Source: Paragordius varius (taxonomy: Eukaryota; Nematomorpha). From it: a stretch of 64,000 nt of DNA. Position 1 is the stretch's first letter. Each line of letters begins with the position of its first letter. The notes under the pieces are model-generated. The model had not been told where the DNA came from. It worked only from the letters and a program-made list of their open reading frames with translations, and did not search any database. The position numbers and the translations under genes are program-made. This document shows positions 52,061 through 64,000 of the stretch, piece by piece. The stretch spans positions 124,001 to 188,000 of the forward strand of contig OZ176056.1 in the NCBI GenBank assembly GCA_964247055.1, written 5' to 3'.

Positions 52061-54813
52061 GGATAGCCCTATGGTAGTTCCATCATCACCCCAAATATTT
52101 TCGAGATTGGAGTATAAATGTAATTTTTATGAATTTTTTAAATATTTAAAAAATTTATTTTATACGATTTTAAAAATAAAAATGGCTACCTAAAATCCAA
52201 ATTTGATCAGGTGATGTCGCCATAATTTTTTTTGGGTAGCCCTATGGTAGTTCCATCATCACCCCAAATATTTTGGGGATCGACTATAAATGTAATTTTT
52301 ATGAATTTTTTAAATATTTAAAAAATTTATTTTATACGATTTTAAAAATAAAAATGGCTACCTAAAATCCAAATTTGATCAGGTGATGTCACCATAATTT
52401 TTTTTGGGTAGCCCTATGGTAGTTCCATCATCACCCCAAATATTGTCGAGATCGGAGTATAAATGTAATTTTTTTGAATTTTTTAAATATTTAAAAAATT
52501 TATTTAATACGATTTTAAAAATAAAAATGGCTACCTAAAATCCAAATTTGATCAGGTGATGTCACCATAATTTTTTTTGGGTAGCCCTATGGTAGTTCCA
52601 TTATCACCCCAAATATTTTCGAGATCGGAGTATAAATGTAATTTTTATGAATTTTTTAAATATTTAAAAAATTTATTTTATACGATTTTAAAAATAAAAA
52701 TGGCTACCTAAAATCCAAATTTGATCAGGTGATGTCGCCATAATTTTTTTTGGGTAGCCCTATGGTAGTTCCATCATCACCCCAAATATTTTGGGGATCG
52801 GACTATAAATGTAATTTGTATGAATTTTTTAAATATTTAAAAAATTTATTTTATACGATTTTAAAAATAAAAATGGCTACCTAAAATCCAAATTTGATCA
52901 GGTGATGTCACCATAATTTTTTTTGGGTAGCCCTATGGTAGTTCCATCATCACCCCAAATATTTTCGAGATCGGAGTATAAATGTAATTTTTATGATTTT
53001 TTTAAATATTTAGAAAATTTATTTTATACGATTTTAAAAATAAAAATGGCTACCTAAAATCCAAATTTGATCAGGTGATGTGGCCATAATTTTTGGGTAG
53101 CCCTATGGTAGTTCCATCATCACCCCAAATATTTTCGAGATTGGAGTATAAATGTAATTTTTATGAATTTTTTAAATATTTAAAAAATTTATTTTATACG
53201 ATTTTAAAAATAAAAATGGCTACCTAAAATCCAAATTTGATCAGGTGATGTCACCATAATTTTTTTTGGGTAGCCCTATGGTAGTTCCATTATCACCCCA
53301 AATATTTTCGAGATCGGAGTATAAATGTAATTTTTTTGAATTTTTTAAATATTTAAAAAATTTATTTAATACGATTTTAAAAATAAAAATGGCTACCTAA
53401 AATCCAAATTTGATCAGGTGATGTCACCATAATTTTTTTTGGGTAGCCCTATGGTAGTTCCATCATCACCCCAAATATTTTGGGGATCGGACTATAAATG
53501 TAATTTTTATGAATTTTTTAAATATTTAAAAAATTTATTTTATACGATTTTAAAAATAAAAATGGCTACCTAAAATCCAAATTTGATCAGGTGATGTCGC
53601 CATAATTTTTTTGGGTAGCCCTATGGTAGTTCCATCATCACCCCAAATATTTTGGGGATCGGACTATAAATGTAATTTTTATGAATTTTTTAAATATTTA
53701 AAAAATTTATTTTATACGATTTTAAAAATAAAAATGGCTACCTAAAATCCAAATTTGATCAGGTGATGTCGCCATAATTTTTTTTGGGTAGCCCTATGGT
53801 AGTTCCATCATCACCCCAAATATTTTCGAGATCGGAGTATAAATGTAATTTTTATGATTTTTTTAAATATTTAGAAAATTTATTTTATACGATTTTAAAA
53901 ATAAAAATGGCTACCTAAAATCCAAATTTGATCAGGTGATGTCGCCATAATTTTTGGGTAGCCCTATGGTAGTTCCATCATCACCCCAAATATTTTCGAG
54001 ATTGGAGTATAAATGTAATTTTTATGAATTTTTTAAATATTTAAAAAATTTATTTTATACGATTTTAAAAATAAAAATGGCTACCTAAAATCCAAATTTG
54101 ATCAGGTGATGTCACCATAATTTTTTTTGGGTAGCCCTATGGTAGTTCCATTATCACCCCAAATATTTTCGAGATCGGAGTATAAATGTAATTTTTTTGA
54201 ATTTTTTAAATATTTAAAAAATTTATTTAATACGATTTTAAAAATAAAAATGGCTACCTAAAATCCAAATTTGATCAGGTGATGTCACCATAATTTTTTT
54301 TGGGTAGCCCTATGGTAGTTCCATCCTCACCCCAAATATTTTGGGGATCGGACTATAAATGTAATTTTTATGAATTTTTTAAATATTTAAAAAATTTATT
54401 TTATACGATTTTAAAAATAAAAATGGCTACCTAAAATCCAAATTTGATCAGGTGATGTCGCCATAATTTTTTTGGGTAGCCCTATGGTAGTTCCATCATC
54501 ACCCCAAATATTTTGGGGATCGGACTATAAATGTAATTTTTATGAATTTTTTAAATATTTAAAAAATTTATTTTATACGATTTTAAAAATAAAAATGGCT
54601 ACCTAAAATCCAAATTTGATCAGGTGATGTCGCCATAATTTTTTTTGGGTAGCCCTATGGTAGTTCCATCATCACCCCAAATATTTTGGGGATCGGACTA
54701 TAAATGTAATTTTGAATTTTTTAAATATTTAAAAAATTTATTTTATACGATTTTAAAAATAAAAATGGCTACCTAAAATCCAAATTTGATCAGGTGATGT
54801 CGCCATAATTTTT
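52061..54813. repeat. ATTGG-led higher-order unit, 16 monomers (2753 bp)
   Basis: Its first half matches 47404 onward at +4657, with GATCGACT (52281) and GATGTGGCC (53081). The second half contains an extra AGAAAATTT, ATTGG, TTA, A series, a CATCCTCACC copy near 54326 and an A monomer shortened to GTAATTTTGAA (54706). Confidence 0.9.
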
Positions 54814-56878
54814 GGGTAGCCATATGGTAGTTCCATCATCACCCCAAATATTTTCGAGATTGGAGTATAAATGTAATTTTTATGAATTTTTTAAATATTT
54901 AAAAAATTTATTTTATACGATTTTAAAAATAAAAATGGCTACCTAAAATCCAAATTTGATCAGGTGATGTCGCCATAATTTTTTTTGGGTAGCCCTATGG
55001 TAGTTCCATCATCACCCCAAATATTTTGGGGATCGGACTATAAATGTAATTTTTATGAATTTTTTAAATATTTAAAAAATTTATTTTATACGATTTTAAA
55101 AATAAAAATGGCTACCTAAAATCCAAATTTGATCAGGTGATGTCACCATAATTTTTTTTGGGTAGCCCTATGGTAGTTCCATCATCACCCCAAATATTGT
55201 CGAGATCGGAGTATAAATGTAATTTTTTTGAATTTTTTAAATATTTAAAAAATTTATTTAATACGATTTTAAAAATAAAAATGGCTACCTAAAATCCAAA
55301 TTTGATCAGGTGATGTCACCATAATTTTTTTTGGGTAGCCCTATGGTAGTTCCATTATCACCCCAAATATTTTCGAGATCGGAGTATAAATGTAATTTTT
55401 ATGAATTTTTTAAATATTTAAAAAATTTATTTTATACGATTTTAAAAATAAAAATGGCTACCTAAAATCCAAATTTGATCAGGTGATGTCGCCATAATTT
55501 TTTTTGGGTAGCCCTATGGTAGTTCCATCATCACCCCAAATATTTTGGGGATCGGACTATAAATGTAATTTTTATGAATTTTTTAAATATTTAAAAAATT
55601 TATTTTATACGATTTTAAAAATAAAAATGGCTACCTAAAATCCAAATTTGATCAGGTGATATCGCCATAATTTTTTTGGGTAGCCCTATGGTAGTTCCAT
55701 CATCACCCCAAATATTTTGGGGATCGGACTATAAATGTAATTTTTATGAATTTTTTAAATATTTAAAAAATTTATTTTATACGATTTTAAAAATAAAAAT
55801 GGCTACCTAAAATCCAAATTTGATCAGGTGATGTCGCCATAATTTTTTTTGGGTAGCCCTATGGTAGTTCCATCATCACCCCAAATATTTTCGAGATCGG
55901 AGTATAAATGTAATTTTTATGATTTTTTTAAATATTTAGAAAATTTATTTTATACGATTTTAAAAATAAAAATGGCTACCTAAAATCCAAATTTGATCAG
56001 GTGATGTCGCCATAATTTTTGGGTAGCCCTATGGTAGTTCCATCATCACCCCAAATATTTTCGAGATTGGAGTATAAATGTAATTTTTATGAATTTTTTA
56101 AATATTTAAAAAATTTATTTTATACGATTTTAAAAATAAAAATGGCTACCTAAAATCCAAATTTGATCAGGTGATGTCACCATAATTTTTTTTGGGTAGC
56201 CCTATGGTAGTTCCATCATCACCCCAAATATTTTCGAGATCGGAGTATAAATGTAATTTTTTTGAATTTTTTAAATATTTAAAAAATTTATTTAATACGA
56301 TTTTAAAAATAAAAATGGCTACCTAAAATCCAAATTTGATCAGGTGATGTCACCATAATTTTTTTTGGGTAGCCCTATGGTAGTTCCATCATCACCCCAA
56401 ATATTTTGGGGATCGGACTATAAATGTAATTTTTATGAATTTTTTAAATATTTAAAAAATTTATTTTATACGATTTTAAAAATAAAAATGGCTACCTAAA
56501 ATCCAAATTTGATCAGGTGATGTCGCCATAATTTTTTTGGGTAGCCCTATGGTAGTTCCATCATCACCCCAAATATTTTGGGGATCGGACTATAAATGTA
56601 ATTTTTATGAATTTTTTAAATATTTAAAAAATTTATTTTATACGATTTTAAAAATAAAAATGGCTACCTAAAATCCAAATTTGATCAGGTGATGTCGCCA
56701 TAATTTTTTTTGGGTAGCCCTATGGTAGTTCCATCATCACCCCAAATATTTTGGGGATCGGACTATAAATGTAATTTTGAATTTTTTAAATATTTAAAAA
56801 ATTTATTTTATACGATTTTAAAAATAAAAATGGCTACCTAAAATCCAAATTTGATCAGGTGATGTCGCCATAATTTTT
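54814..56878. repeat. ATTGG-led higher-order unit, 12 monomers (2065 bp)
   Basis: ATTGG (head GCCATATGG), A, C, TTA, A (ending GATATCGCC), A, AGAAAATTT-B, ATTGG, B-TTTTTTGAA, A, A, A with GTAATTTTGAA (56771). The shortened last monomer repeats the one at 54706 at +2065. Confidence 0.9.
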
Positions 56879-59473
56879 GGGTAGCCCTATGGTAGTTCCA
56901 TCATCACCCCAAATATTTACGAGATTGGAGTATAAATGTAATTTTTATGAATTTTTTAAATATTTAAAAAATTTATTTTATACGATTTTAAAAATAAAAA
57001 TGGCTACCTAAAATCCAAATTTGATCAGGTGATGTCGCCATAATTTTTTTTGGGTAGCCCTATGGTAGTTCCATCATCACCCCAAATATTTTGGGGATCG
57101 GACTATAAATGTAATTTTTATGAATTTTTTAAATATTTAAAAAATTTATTTTATACGATTTTAAAAATAAAAATGGCTACCTAAAATCCAAATTTGATCA
57201 GGTGATGTCACCATAATTTTTTTTGGGTAGCCCTATGGTAGTTCCATCATCACCCCAAATATTGTCGAGATCGGAGTATAAATGTAATTTTTTTGAATTT
57301 TTTAAATATTTAAAAAATTTATTTAATACGATTTTAAAAATAAAAATGGCTACCTAAAATCCAAATTTGATCAGGTGATGTCACCATAATTTTTTTTGGG
57401 TAGCCCTATGGTAGTTCCATTATCACCCCAAATATTTTCGAGATCGGAGTATAAATGTAATTTTTATGAATTTTTTAAATATTTAAAAAATTTATTTTAT
57501 ACGATTTTAAAAATAAAAATGGCTACCTAAAATCCAAATTTGATCAGGTGATGTCGCCATAATTTTTTTTGGGTAGCCCTATGGTAGTTCCATCATCACC
57601 CCAAATATTTTGGGGATCGGACTATAAATGTAATTTGTATGAATTTTTTAAATATTTAAAAAATTTATTTTATACGATATTAAAAATAAAAATGGCTACC
57701 TAAAATCCAAATTTGATCAGGTGATGTCACCATAATTTTTTTTGGGTAGCCCTATGGTAGTTCCATCATCACCCCAAATATTGTCGAGATCGGAGTATAA
57801 ATGTAATTTTTTTGAATTTTTTAAATATTTAAAAAATTTATTTAATACGATTTTAAAAATAAAAATGGCTACCTAAAATCCAAATTTGATCAGGTGATGT
57901 CACCATAATTTTTTTTGGGTAGCCCTATGGTAGTTCCATTATCACCCCAAATATTTTCGAGATCGGAGTATAAATGTAATTTTTATGAATTTTTTAAATA
58001 TTTAAAAAATTTATTTTATACGATTTTAAAAATAAAAATGGCTACCTAAAATCCAAATTTGATCAGGTGATGTCGCCATAATTTTTTTTGGGTAGCCCTA
58101 TGGTAGTTCCATCATCACCCCAAATATTTTGGGGATCGGACTATAAATGTAATTTTTATGAATTTTTTAAATATTTAAAAAATTTATTTTATACGATTTT
58201 AAAAATAAAAATGGCTACCTAAAATCCAAATTTGATCAGGTGATGTCGCCATAATTTTTTTTGGGTAGCCCTATGGTAGTTCCATCATCACCCCAAATAT
58301 TTTGGGGATCGGACTATAAATGTAATTTTTATGAATTTTTTAAATATTTAAAAAATTTATTTTATACGATTTTAAAAATAAAAATGGCTACCTAAAATCC
58401 AAATTTGATCAGGTGATGTCGCCATAATTTTTTTTGGGTAGCCCTATGGTAGTTCCATCATCACCCCAAATATTTTCGAGATCGGAGTATGAATGTAATT
58501 TTTATGAATTTTTTAAATATTTAAAAAATTTATTTTATACGATTTTAAAAATAAAAATGGCTATGTAAAATCCAAATTTGATCAGGTGATGTCACCATAA
58601 TTTTTTTTGGGTAGCCCTATGGTAGTTCCATTATTACCCCAAATATTTTCGAGATCGGAGTATAAATGTAATTTTTATGAATTTTTTAAATATTTAAAAA
58701 ATTTATTTTATACGATTTTAAAAATAAAAATGGCTACCTAAAATCCAAATTTGATCAGGTGATGTCGCCATAATTTTTTTTGGGTAGCCCTATGGTAGTT
58801 CCATCATCACCCCAAATATTTTGGGGATCGGACTATAAATGTAATTTTTATGAATTTTTTAAATATTTAAAAAATTTATTTTATACGATTTTAAAAATAA
58901 AAATGGCTACCTAAAATCCAAATTTGATCAGGTGATGTCACCATAATTTTTTTTGGGTAGCCCTATGGTAGTTCCATCATCACCCCAAATATTTTCGAGA
59001 TCGGAGTATGAATGTAATTTTTATGAATTTTTTAAATATTTAAAAAATTTATTTTATACGATTTTAAAAATAAAAATGGCTACCTAAAATCCAAATTTGA
59101 TCAGGTGATGTCACCATAATTTTTTTTGGGTAGCCCTATGGTAGTTCCATCATCACCCCAAATATTTTCGAGATCGGAGTATAAATGTAATTTTTATGAA
59201 TTTTTTAAATATTTAAAAAATTTATTTTATACGATTTTAAAAATAAAAATGGCTACCTAAAATCCAAATTTGATCAGGTGATGTCACTATAATTTTTTTT
59301 GGGTAGCCCTATGGTAGTTCCATCATCACCCCAAATATTTTGGGGATCGGACTATAAATGTAATTTTTATGAATTTTTTAAATATTTAAAAAATTTATTT
59401 TATACGATTTTAAAAATAAAAATGGCTACCTAAAATCCAAATTTGATCAGGTGATGTCGCCATAATTTTTTTT
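56879..59473. repeat. Transition tract right of the ATTGG-led family
   Basis: Starts as another unit (ATTGG with ATTTACGAG, A, C, TTA, A-TTTGTATG with GATATTAAA) but then repeats C-TTA-A and changes to plain A and B monomers with TATGAATG copies (58491 and near 59009). One TTA copy near 58633 has CCATTATTACC, and GGCTATGTAAA occurs near 58559. No gene or foreign sequence is seen. Confidence 0.8.
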
Positions 59474-61543
59474 GGGTAGCCCTATGGTAGTTCCATCATC
59501 ACCCCAAATATTTTGGGGATCGGAGTATGAATGTAATTTTTATGAATTTTTTAAATATTTAAAAAATTTATTTTATACGATTTTAAAAATAAAAATGGCT
59601 ACCTAAAATCCAAATTTGATCAGGTGATGTCACCATAATTTTTTTTGGGTAGCCCTATGGTAGTTCCATTATCACCCCAAATATTTTCGAGATCGGAGTA
59701 TAAATGTAATTTTTATGAATTTTTTAAATATTTAAAAAATTTATTTTATACGATTTTAAAAATAAAAATGGCTACCTAAAATACAAATTTGATCAGGTGA
59801 TGTCACCATAATTTTTTTTGGGTAGCCCTATGGTTCCATCATCACCCCAAATATTTTGGGTATCGGACTATAAATGTAATTTTTATGAATTTTTTAAATA
59901 TTTAAAAAATTTATTTTATACGATTTTAAAAATAAAAATGGCTACCTAAAATCCAAATTTGATCAGGTGATGTCACCATAATTTTTTTTGGGTAGCCCTA
60001 TGGTAGTTCCATCATCACCCCAAATATTTTGGGGATCGGAGTATAAATGTAATTTTTATGAATTTTTTAAATATTTAAAAAATTTATTTTATACGATTTT
60101 AAAAATAAAAATGGCTACCTAAAATCCAAATTTGATCAGGTGATGTCGCCATAATTTTTGGGTAGCCCTATGGTAGTTCCATCATCACCCCAAATATTTT
60201 CGAGATTGGAGTATAAATGTAATTTTTATGAATTTTTTAAATATTTAAAAAATTTATTTTATACGATTTTAAAAATAAAAATGGCTACCTAAAATCCAAA
60301 TTTGATCAGGTGATGTCACCATAATTTTTTTTGGGTAGCCCTATGGTAGTTCCATTATCACCCCAAATATTTTCGAGATCGGAGTATAAATGTAATTTTT
60401 TTGAATTTTTTAAATATTTAAAAAATTTATTTAATACGATTTTAAAAATAAAAATGGCTACCTAAAATCCAAATTTGATCAGGTGATGTCACCATAATTT
60501 TTTTTGGGTAGCCCTATGGTAGTTCCATCATCACCCCAAATATTTTGGGGATCGGACTTTAAATGTAATTTTTATGAATTTTTTAAATATTTAAAAAATT
60601 TATTTTATACGATTTTAAAAATAAAAATGGCTACCTAAAATCCAAATTTGATCAGGTGATGTCGCCATAATTTTTTTTGGGTAGCCCTATGGTAGTTCCA
60701 TCATCACCCCAAATATTTTGGGGATCGGACTATAAATGTAATTTTTATGAATTTTTTAAATATTTAAAAAATTTATTTTATACGATTTTAAAAATAAAAA
60801 TGGCTACCTAAAATCCAAATTTGATCAGGTGATGTCACCATAATTTTTTTTGGGTAGCCCTATGGTAGTTCCATCATCACCCCAAATATTGTCGAGATCG
60901 GAGTATAAATGTAATTTTTTTGAATTTTTTAAATATTTAAAAAATTTATTTAATACGATTTTAAAAATAAAAATGGCTACCTAAAATCCAAATTTGATCA
61001 GGTGATGTCACCATAATTTTTTTTGGGTAGCCCTATGGTAGTTCCATTATCACCCCAAATATTTTCGAGATCGGAGTATAAATGTAATTTTTATGAATTT
61101 TTTAAATATTTAAAAAATTTATTTTATACGATTTTAAAAATAAAAATGGCTACCTAAAATCCAAATTTGATCAGGTGATGTCGCCATAATTTTTTTTGGG
61201 TAGCCCTATGGTAGTTCCATCATCACCCCAAATATTTTGGGGATCGGACTATAAATGTAATTTTTATGAATTTTTTAAATATTTAAAAAATTTATTTTAT
61301 ACGATTTTAAAAATAAAAATGGCTACCTAAAATCCAAATTTGATCAGGTGATGTCACCATAATTTTTTTTGGGTAGCGCTATGGTAGTTCCATCATCACC
61401 CCAAATATTTTGGGGATCGGACTATAAATGTAATTTTTATGAATTTTTTAAATATTTAAAAAATTTATTTTATACGATTTTAAAAATAAAAATGGCTACC
61501 TAAAATCCAAATTTGATCAGGTGATGTCGCCATAATTTTTTTT
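59474..61543. repeat. 12-mer higher-order repeat, copy 1 (2070 bp)
   Basis: Opens with an A/B hybrid monomer (GGGG with GGAGT and TATGAATG), then TTA (AAATACAAATTTG), an A with a 3 bp head loss (CTATGGTTCC, 59831), an A/B hybrid with TATAAATG, ATTGG, TTA, A, A, C, TTA, A and A (head GTAGCGCT). The length is 12 x 173 - 6. Confidence 0.92.
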
Positions 61544-62232
61544 GGGTAGCCCTATGGTAGTTCCATCATCACCCCAAATATTTTGGGGATCGGAGTATGA
61601 ATGTAATTTTTATGAATTTTTTAAATATTTAAAAAATTTATTTTATACGATTTTAAAAATAAAAATGGCTACCTAAAATCCAAATTTGATCAGGTGATGT
61701 CACCATAATTTTTTTTGGGTAGCCCTATGGTAGTTCCATTATCACCCCAAATATTTTCGAGATCGGAGTATAAATGTAATTTTTATGAATTTTTTAAATA
61801 TTTAAAAAATTTATTTTATACGATTTTAAAAATAAAAATGGCTACCTAAAATACAAATTTGATCAGGTGATGTCACCATAATTTTTTTTGGGTAGCCCTA
61901 TGGTTCCATCATCACCCCAAATATTTTGGGGATCGGACTATAAATGTAATTTTTATGAATTTTTTAAATATTTAAAAAATTTATTTTATACGATTTTAAA
62001 AATAAAAATGGCTACCTAAAATCCAAATTTGATCAGGTGATGTCACCATAATTTTTTTTGGGTAGCCCTATGGTAGTTCCATCATCACCCCAAATATTTT
62101 GGGGATCGGAGTATAAATGTAATTTTTATGAATTTTTTAAATATTTAAAAAATTTATTTTATACGATTTTAAAAATAAAAATGGCTACCTAAAATCCAAA
62201 TTTGATCAGGTGATGTCACTATAATTTTTTTT
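61544..62232. repeat. 12-mer higher-order repeat, copy 2, first four monomers
   Basis: Repeats the first four monomers of 59474-61543 at +2070 with the same hybrid, AAATACAAATTTG and CTATGGTTCC (61901) markers, then departs: an A monomer follows instead of ATTGG. A further GGGG/GGAGT/TATGAATG hybrid appears in the 62406 monomer. Confidence 0.9.
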
Positions 62233-64000
62233 GGGTAGCCCTATGGTAGTTCCATCATCACCCCAAATATTTTGGGGATCGGACTATAAATGTAATTTTT
62301 ATGAATTTTTTAAATATTTAAAAAATTTATTTTATACGATTTTAAAAATAAAAATGGCTACCTAAAATCCAAATTTGATCAGGTGATGTCGCCATAATTT
62401 TTTTTGGGTAGCCCTATGGTAGTTCCATCATCACCCCAAATATTTTGGGGATCGGAGTATGAATGTAATTTTTATGAATTTTTTAAATATTTAAAAAATT
62501 TATTTTACACGATTTTAAAAATAAAAATGGCTACCTAAAATCCAAATTTGATCAGGTGATGTCACCATAATTTTTTTTGGGTAGCCCTATGGTAGTTCCA
62601 TTATCACCCCAAATATTTTCGAGATCGGAGTATAAATGTAATTTTTATGAATTTTTTAAATATTTAAAAAATTTATTTTATACGATTTTAAAAATAAAAA
62701 TGGCTACCTAAAATCCAAATTTGATCAGGTGATGTCACCATAATTTTTTTTGGGTAGCCCTATGGTAGTTCCATCATCACCCCAAATATTTTGGGGATCG
62801 GACTATAAATGTAATTTTTATGAATTTTTTAAATATTTAAAAAATTTATTTTATACGATTTTAAAAATAAAAATGGCTACCTAAAATCCAAATTTGATCA
62901 GGTGATGTCACCATAATTTTTTTTGGGTAGCCCTATGGTAGTTCCATCATCACCCCAAATATTTTGGGGATCGGACTATAAATGTAATTTTTATGAATTT
63001 TTTAAATATTTAAAAAATTTATTTTATACGATTTTAAAAATAAAAATGGCTACCTAAAATCCAAATTTGATCAGGTGATGTCACCATAATTTTTTTTGGG
63101 TAGCCCTATGGTAGTTCCATTATCACCCCAAATATTTTCGAGATCGGAGTATAAATGTAATTTTTATGAATTTTTTAAATATTTAAAAAATTTATTTTAT
63201 ACGATTTTAAAAATAAAAATGGCTACCTAAAATCCAAATTTGATCAGGTGATGTCGCCATAATTTTTTTTGGGTAGCCCTATGGTAGTTCCATCATCACC
63301 CCAAATATTGTCGAAATCGGAGTATAAATGTAATTTTTTTGAATTTTTTAAATATTTAAAAAATTTATTTTATACGATTTTAAAAATAAAAATGGCTACC
63401 TAAAATCCAAATTTGATCAGGTGATGTTGCCATAATTTTTTTTGCGTAGCCCTATGGTAGTTCCATCATCACCCCAAATATTTTGGGGATCGGACTATAA
63501 ATGTAATTTTTATGAATTTTTTAAATATTTAAAAAATTTATTTTATACGATTTTAAAAATAAAAATGTCTACCTAAAATTAAATTTGATCAGGTGATGTC
63601 ACCATAATTTTTTTTGGGTAGCCCTATGGTAGTTCCATCATCACCCCAAATATTTTCGAGATCGGAGTATAAATGTAATTTTTATGAATTTTTTAAATAT
63701 TTAAAAAATTTATTTAATACGATTTTAAAAATAAAAATGGCTACCTAAAATCCAAATTTGATCAGGTGATGTCACCATAATTTTTTTTGGGTAGCCCTAT
63801 GGTAGTTCCATTATCACCCCAAATATTTTCGAGATCGGAGTATAAATGTAATTTTTATGAATTTTTTAAATATTTAAAAAATTTATTTTATACGATTTTA
63901 AAAATAAAAATGGCTACCTAAAATCCAAATTTGATCAGGTGATGTCGCCATAATTTTTTTTGGGTAGCCCTATGGTAGTTCCATCATCACCCCAAATATT
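62233..64000. repeat. Right-edge monomer tract
   Basis: About ten monomers: A, hybrid GAATG (with TTTTACACG), TTA, A, A, TTA, C (TCGAAATCGG), GCGTAGCC A-type (63444, ending TGTCTACCTAAAATTAAA), B-AATACG, TTA, and a partial last copy. The TTA, C, GCGTAGCC trio matches those at 32042-32559 and 34463-34981. The array continues beyond the window. Confidence 0.85.

Larger units (their letters stand above)
1..64000. repeat. Tandem satellite array, 173 bp monomer, about 370 copies
   Basis: The entire window is head-to-tail copies of one AT-rich monomer. Successive GGGTAGCCC starts fall at 1, 174, 347, 520, 693, 866, 1039, 1212 and so on, a spacing of 173 bp. Deviations come from poly-T length (172 or 170) and a few indels (145-171, rarely 163). 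All copies are in one orientation, and no unique sequence, gene, RNA gene or transposon breaks the array. Most monomers differ from each other at only a few diagnostic sites. Known satellites of similar unit length (for example primate alpha satellite, 171 bp) form centromeric heterochromatin; that role is only inferred here. I do not recognise the family by name. Both window ends lie inside the array, so its true extent is unknown. Confidence 0.99.

Noticed and set aside
1-64000. CRISPR array (regular direct repeats)
   Set aside because: There are no unique spacers; the whole 173 bp is repeated, and no cas genes are present.
1-64000. Transposon, LTR element or retrovirus-derived array
   Set aside because: No coding remnant, terminal repeats, target duplications or primer-binding site are present. 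The unit is too short and simple and no boundary is visible.
1-64000. Ribosomal spacer repeats or an AT-rich organelle control region
   Set aside because: No rRNA or tRNA sequence appears in 64 kb, and the array is much longer than a usual control region or spacer.
1-64000. Telomeric repeat tract
   Set aside because: No short telomere-type repeat (such as TTAGG or TTAGGG arrays) occurs, and the unit is 173 bp.

Overview
The whole 64 kb window is one uninterrupted tandem satellite array. Its unit is an AT-rich monomer of 173 bp, about 27 % GC by hand count of one consensus copy. Roughly 370 monomers lie head to tail, all in the same orientation. I found no gene, RNA gene, transposon, inverted segment or unique spacer. 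Such an array points to eukaryotic heterochromatin (pericentromeric, centromeric or subtelomeric). The monomer is close to one nucleosome plus a short linker. I do not recognise it as a named satellite family. The high AT content and monomer size would fit an insect or another invertebrate, but the sequence alone does not fix the species.

Each monomer, taken to begin at GGGTAGCCC, has a fixed layout. It starts with a GC-richer head (GGTAGCC, CATCACC, CCCC). A class-defining segment follows around monomer positions 35-52, then a TATAAATG motif, a 24 bp perfect AT palindrome and an AATAAA. The tail holds GGCTACC and GGTGATG, the reverse complements of the two head motifs, and ends in a poly-T run of 8, 7 or 5 T. 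Two main classes exist. A has TTTTGGGGATCGGACT and completes a hairpin with the preceding CCCCAAA. B has TTTTCGAGATCGGAGT and lacks that hairpin. Recurrent subclasses are C (TTGTCGAG with AATACG), TTA (CCATTATCACC), ATTGG (CGAGATTGGAG, usually following a 5-T tail) and GAATG (TATGAATG in place of TATAAATG).

Monomers are organised into higher-order repeats (HORs) that change along the window. At 1.9-6.3 kb there are two copies of a 13-mer (2220 bp), each carrying the same 28 bp-deleted monomer. At 5.65-22.2 kb a 48-mer of 8273 bp is duplicated in tandem, and each copy contains a nested duplicated 15-mer (2585 bp). At 25.1-29.45 kb a 7-mer of 1212 bp occurs in four copies. At 30.1-35.15 kb there is a 15/14-mer pair. 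At 36.5-43.3 kb there are short 4-, 8- and 10-mer duplications. At 43.6-56.9 kb a family of 10- to 17-mer units differs partly in the number of consecutive A monomers. At 59.5-62.2 kb there is a 12-mer. Indels in the variant monomers account exactly for every HOR length that I checked in full.

The pattern fits repeated unequal crossing-over or amplification at several scales, the largest step (8.3 kb) being recent. Function is not shown by sequence. A centromeric or pericentromeric role is a reasonable hypothesis, supported only by analogy.
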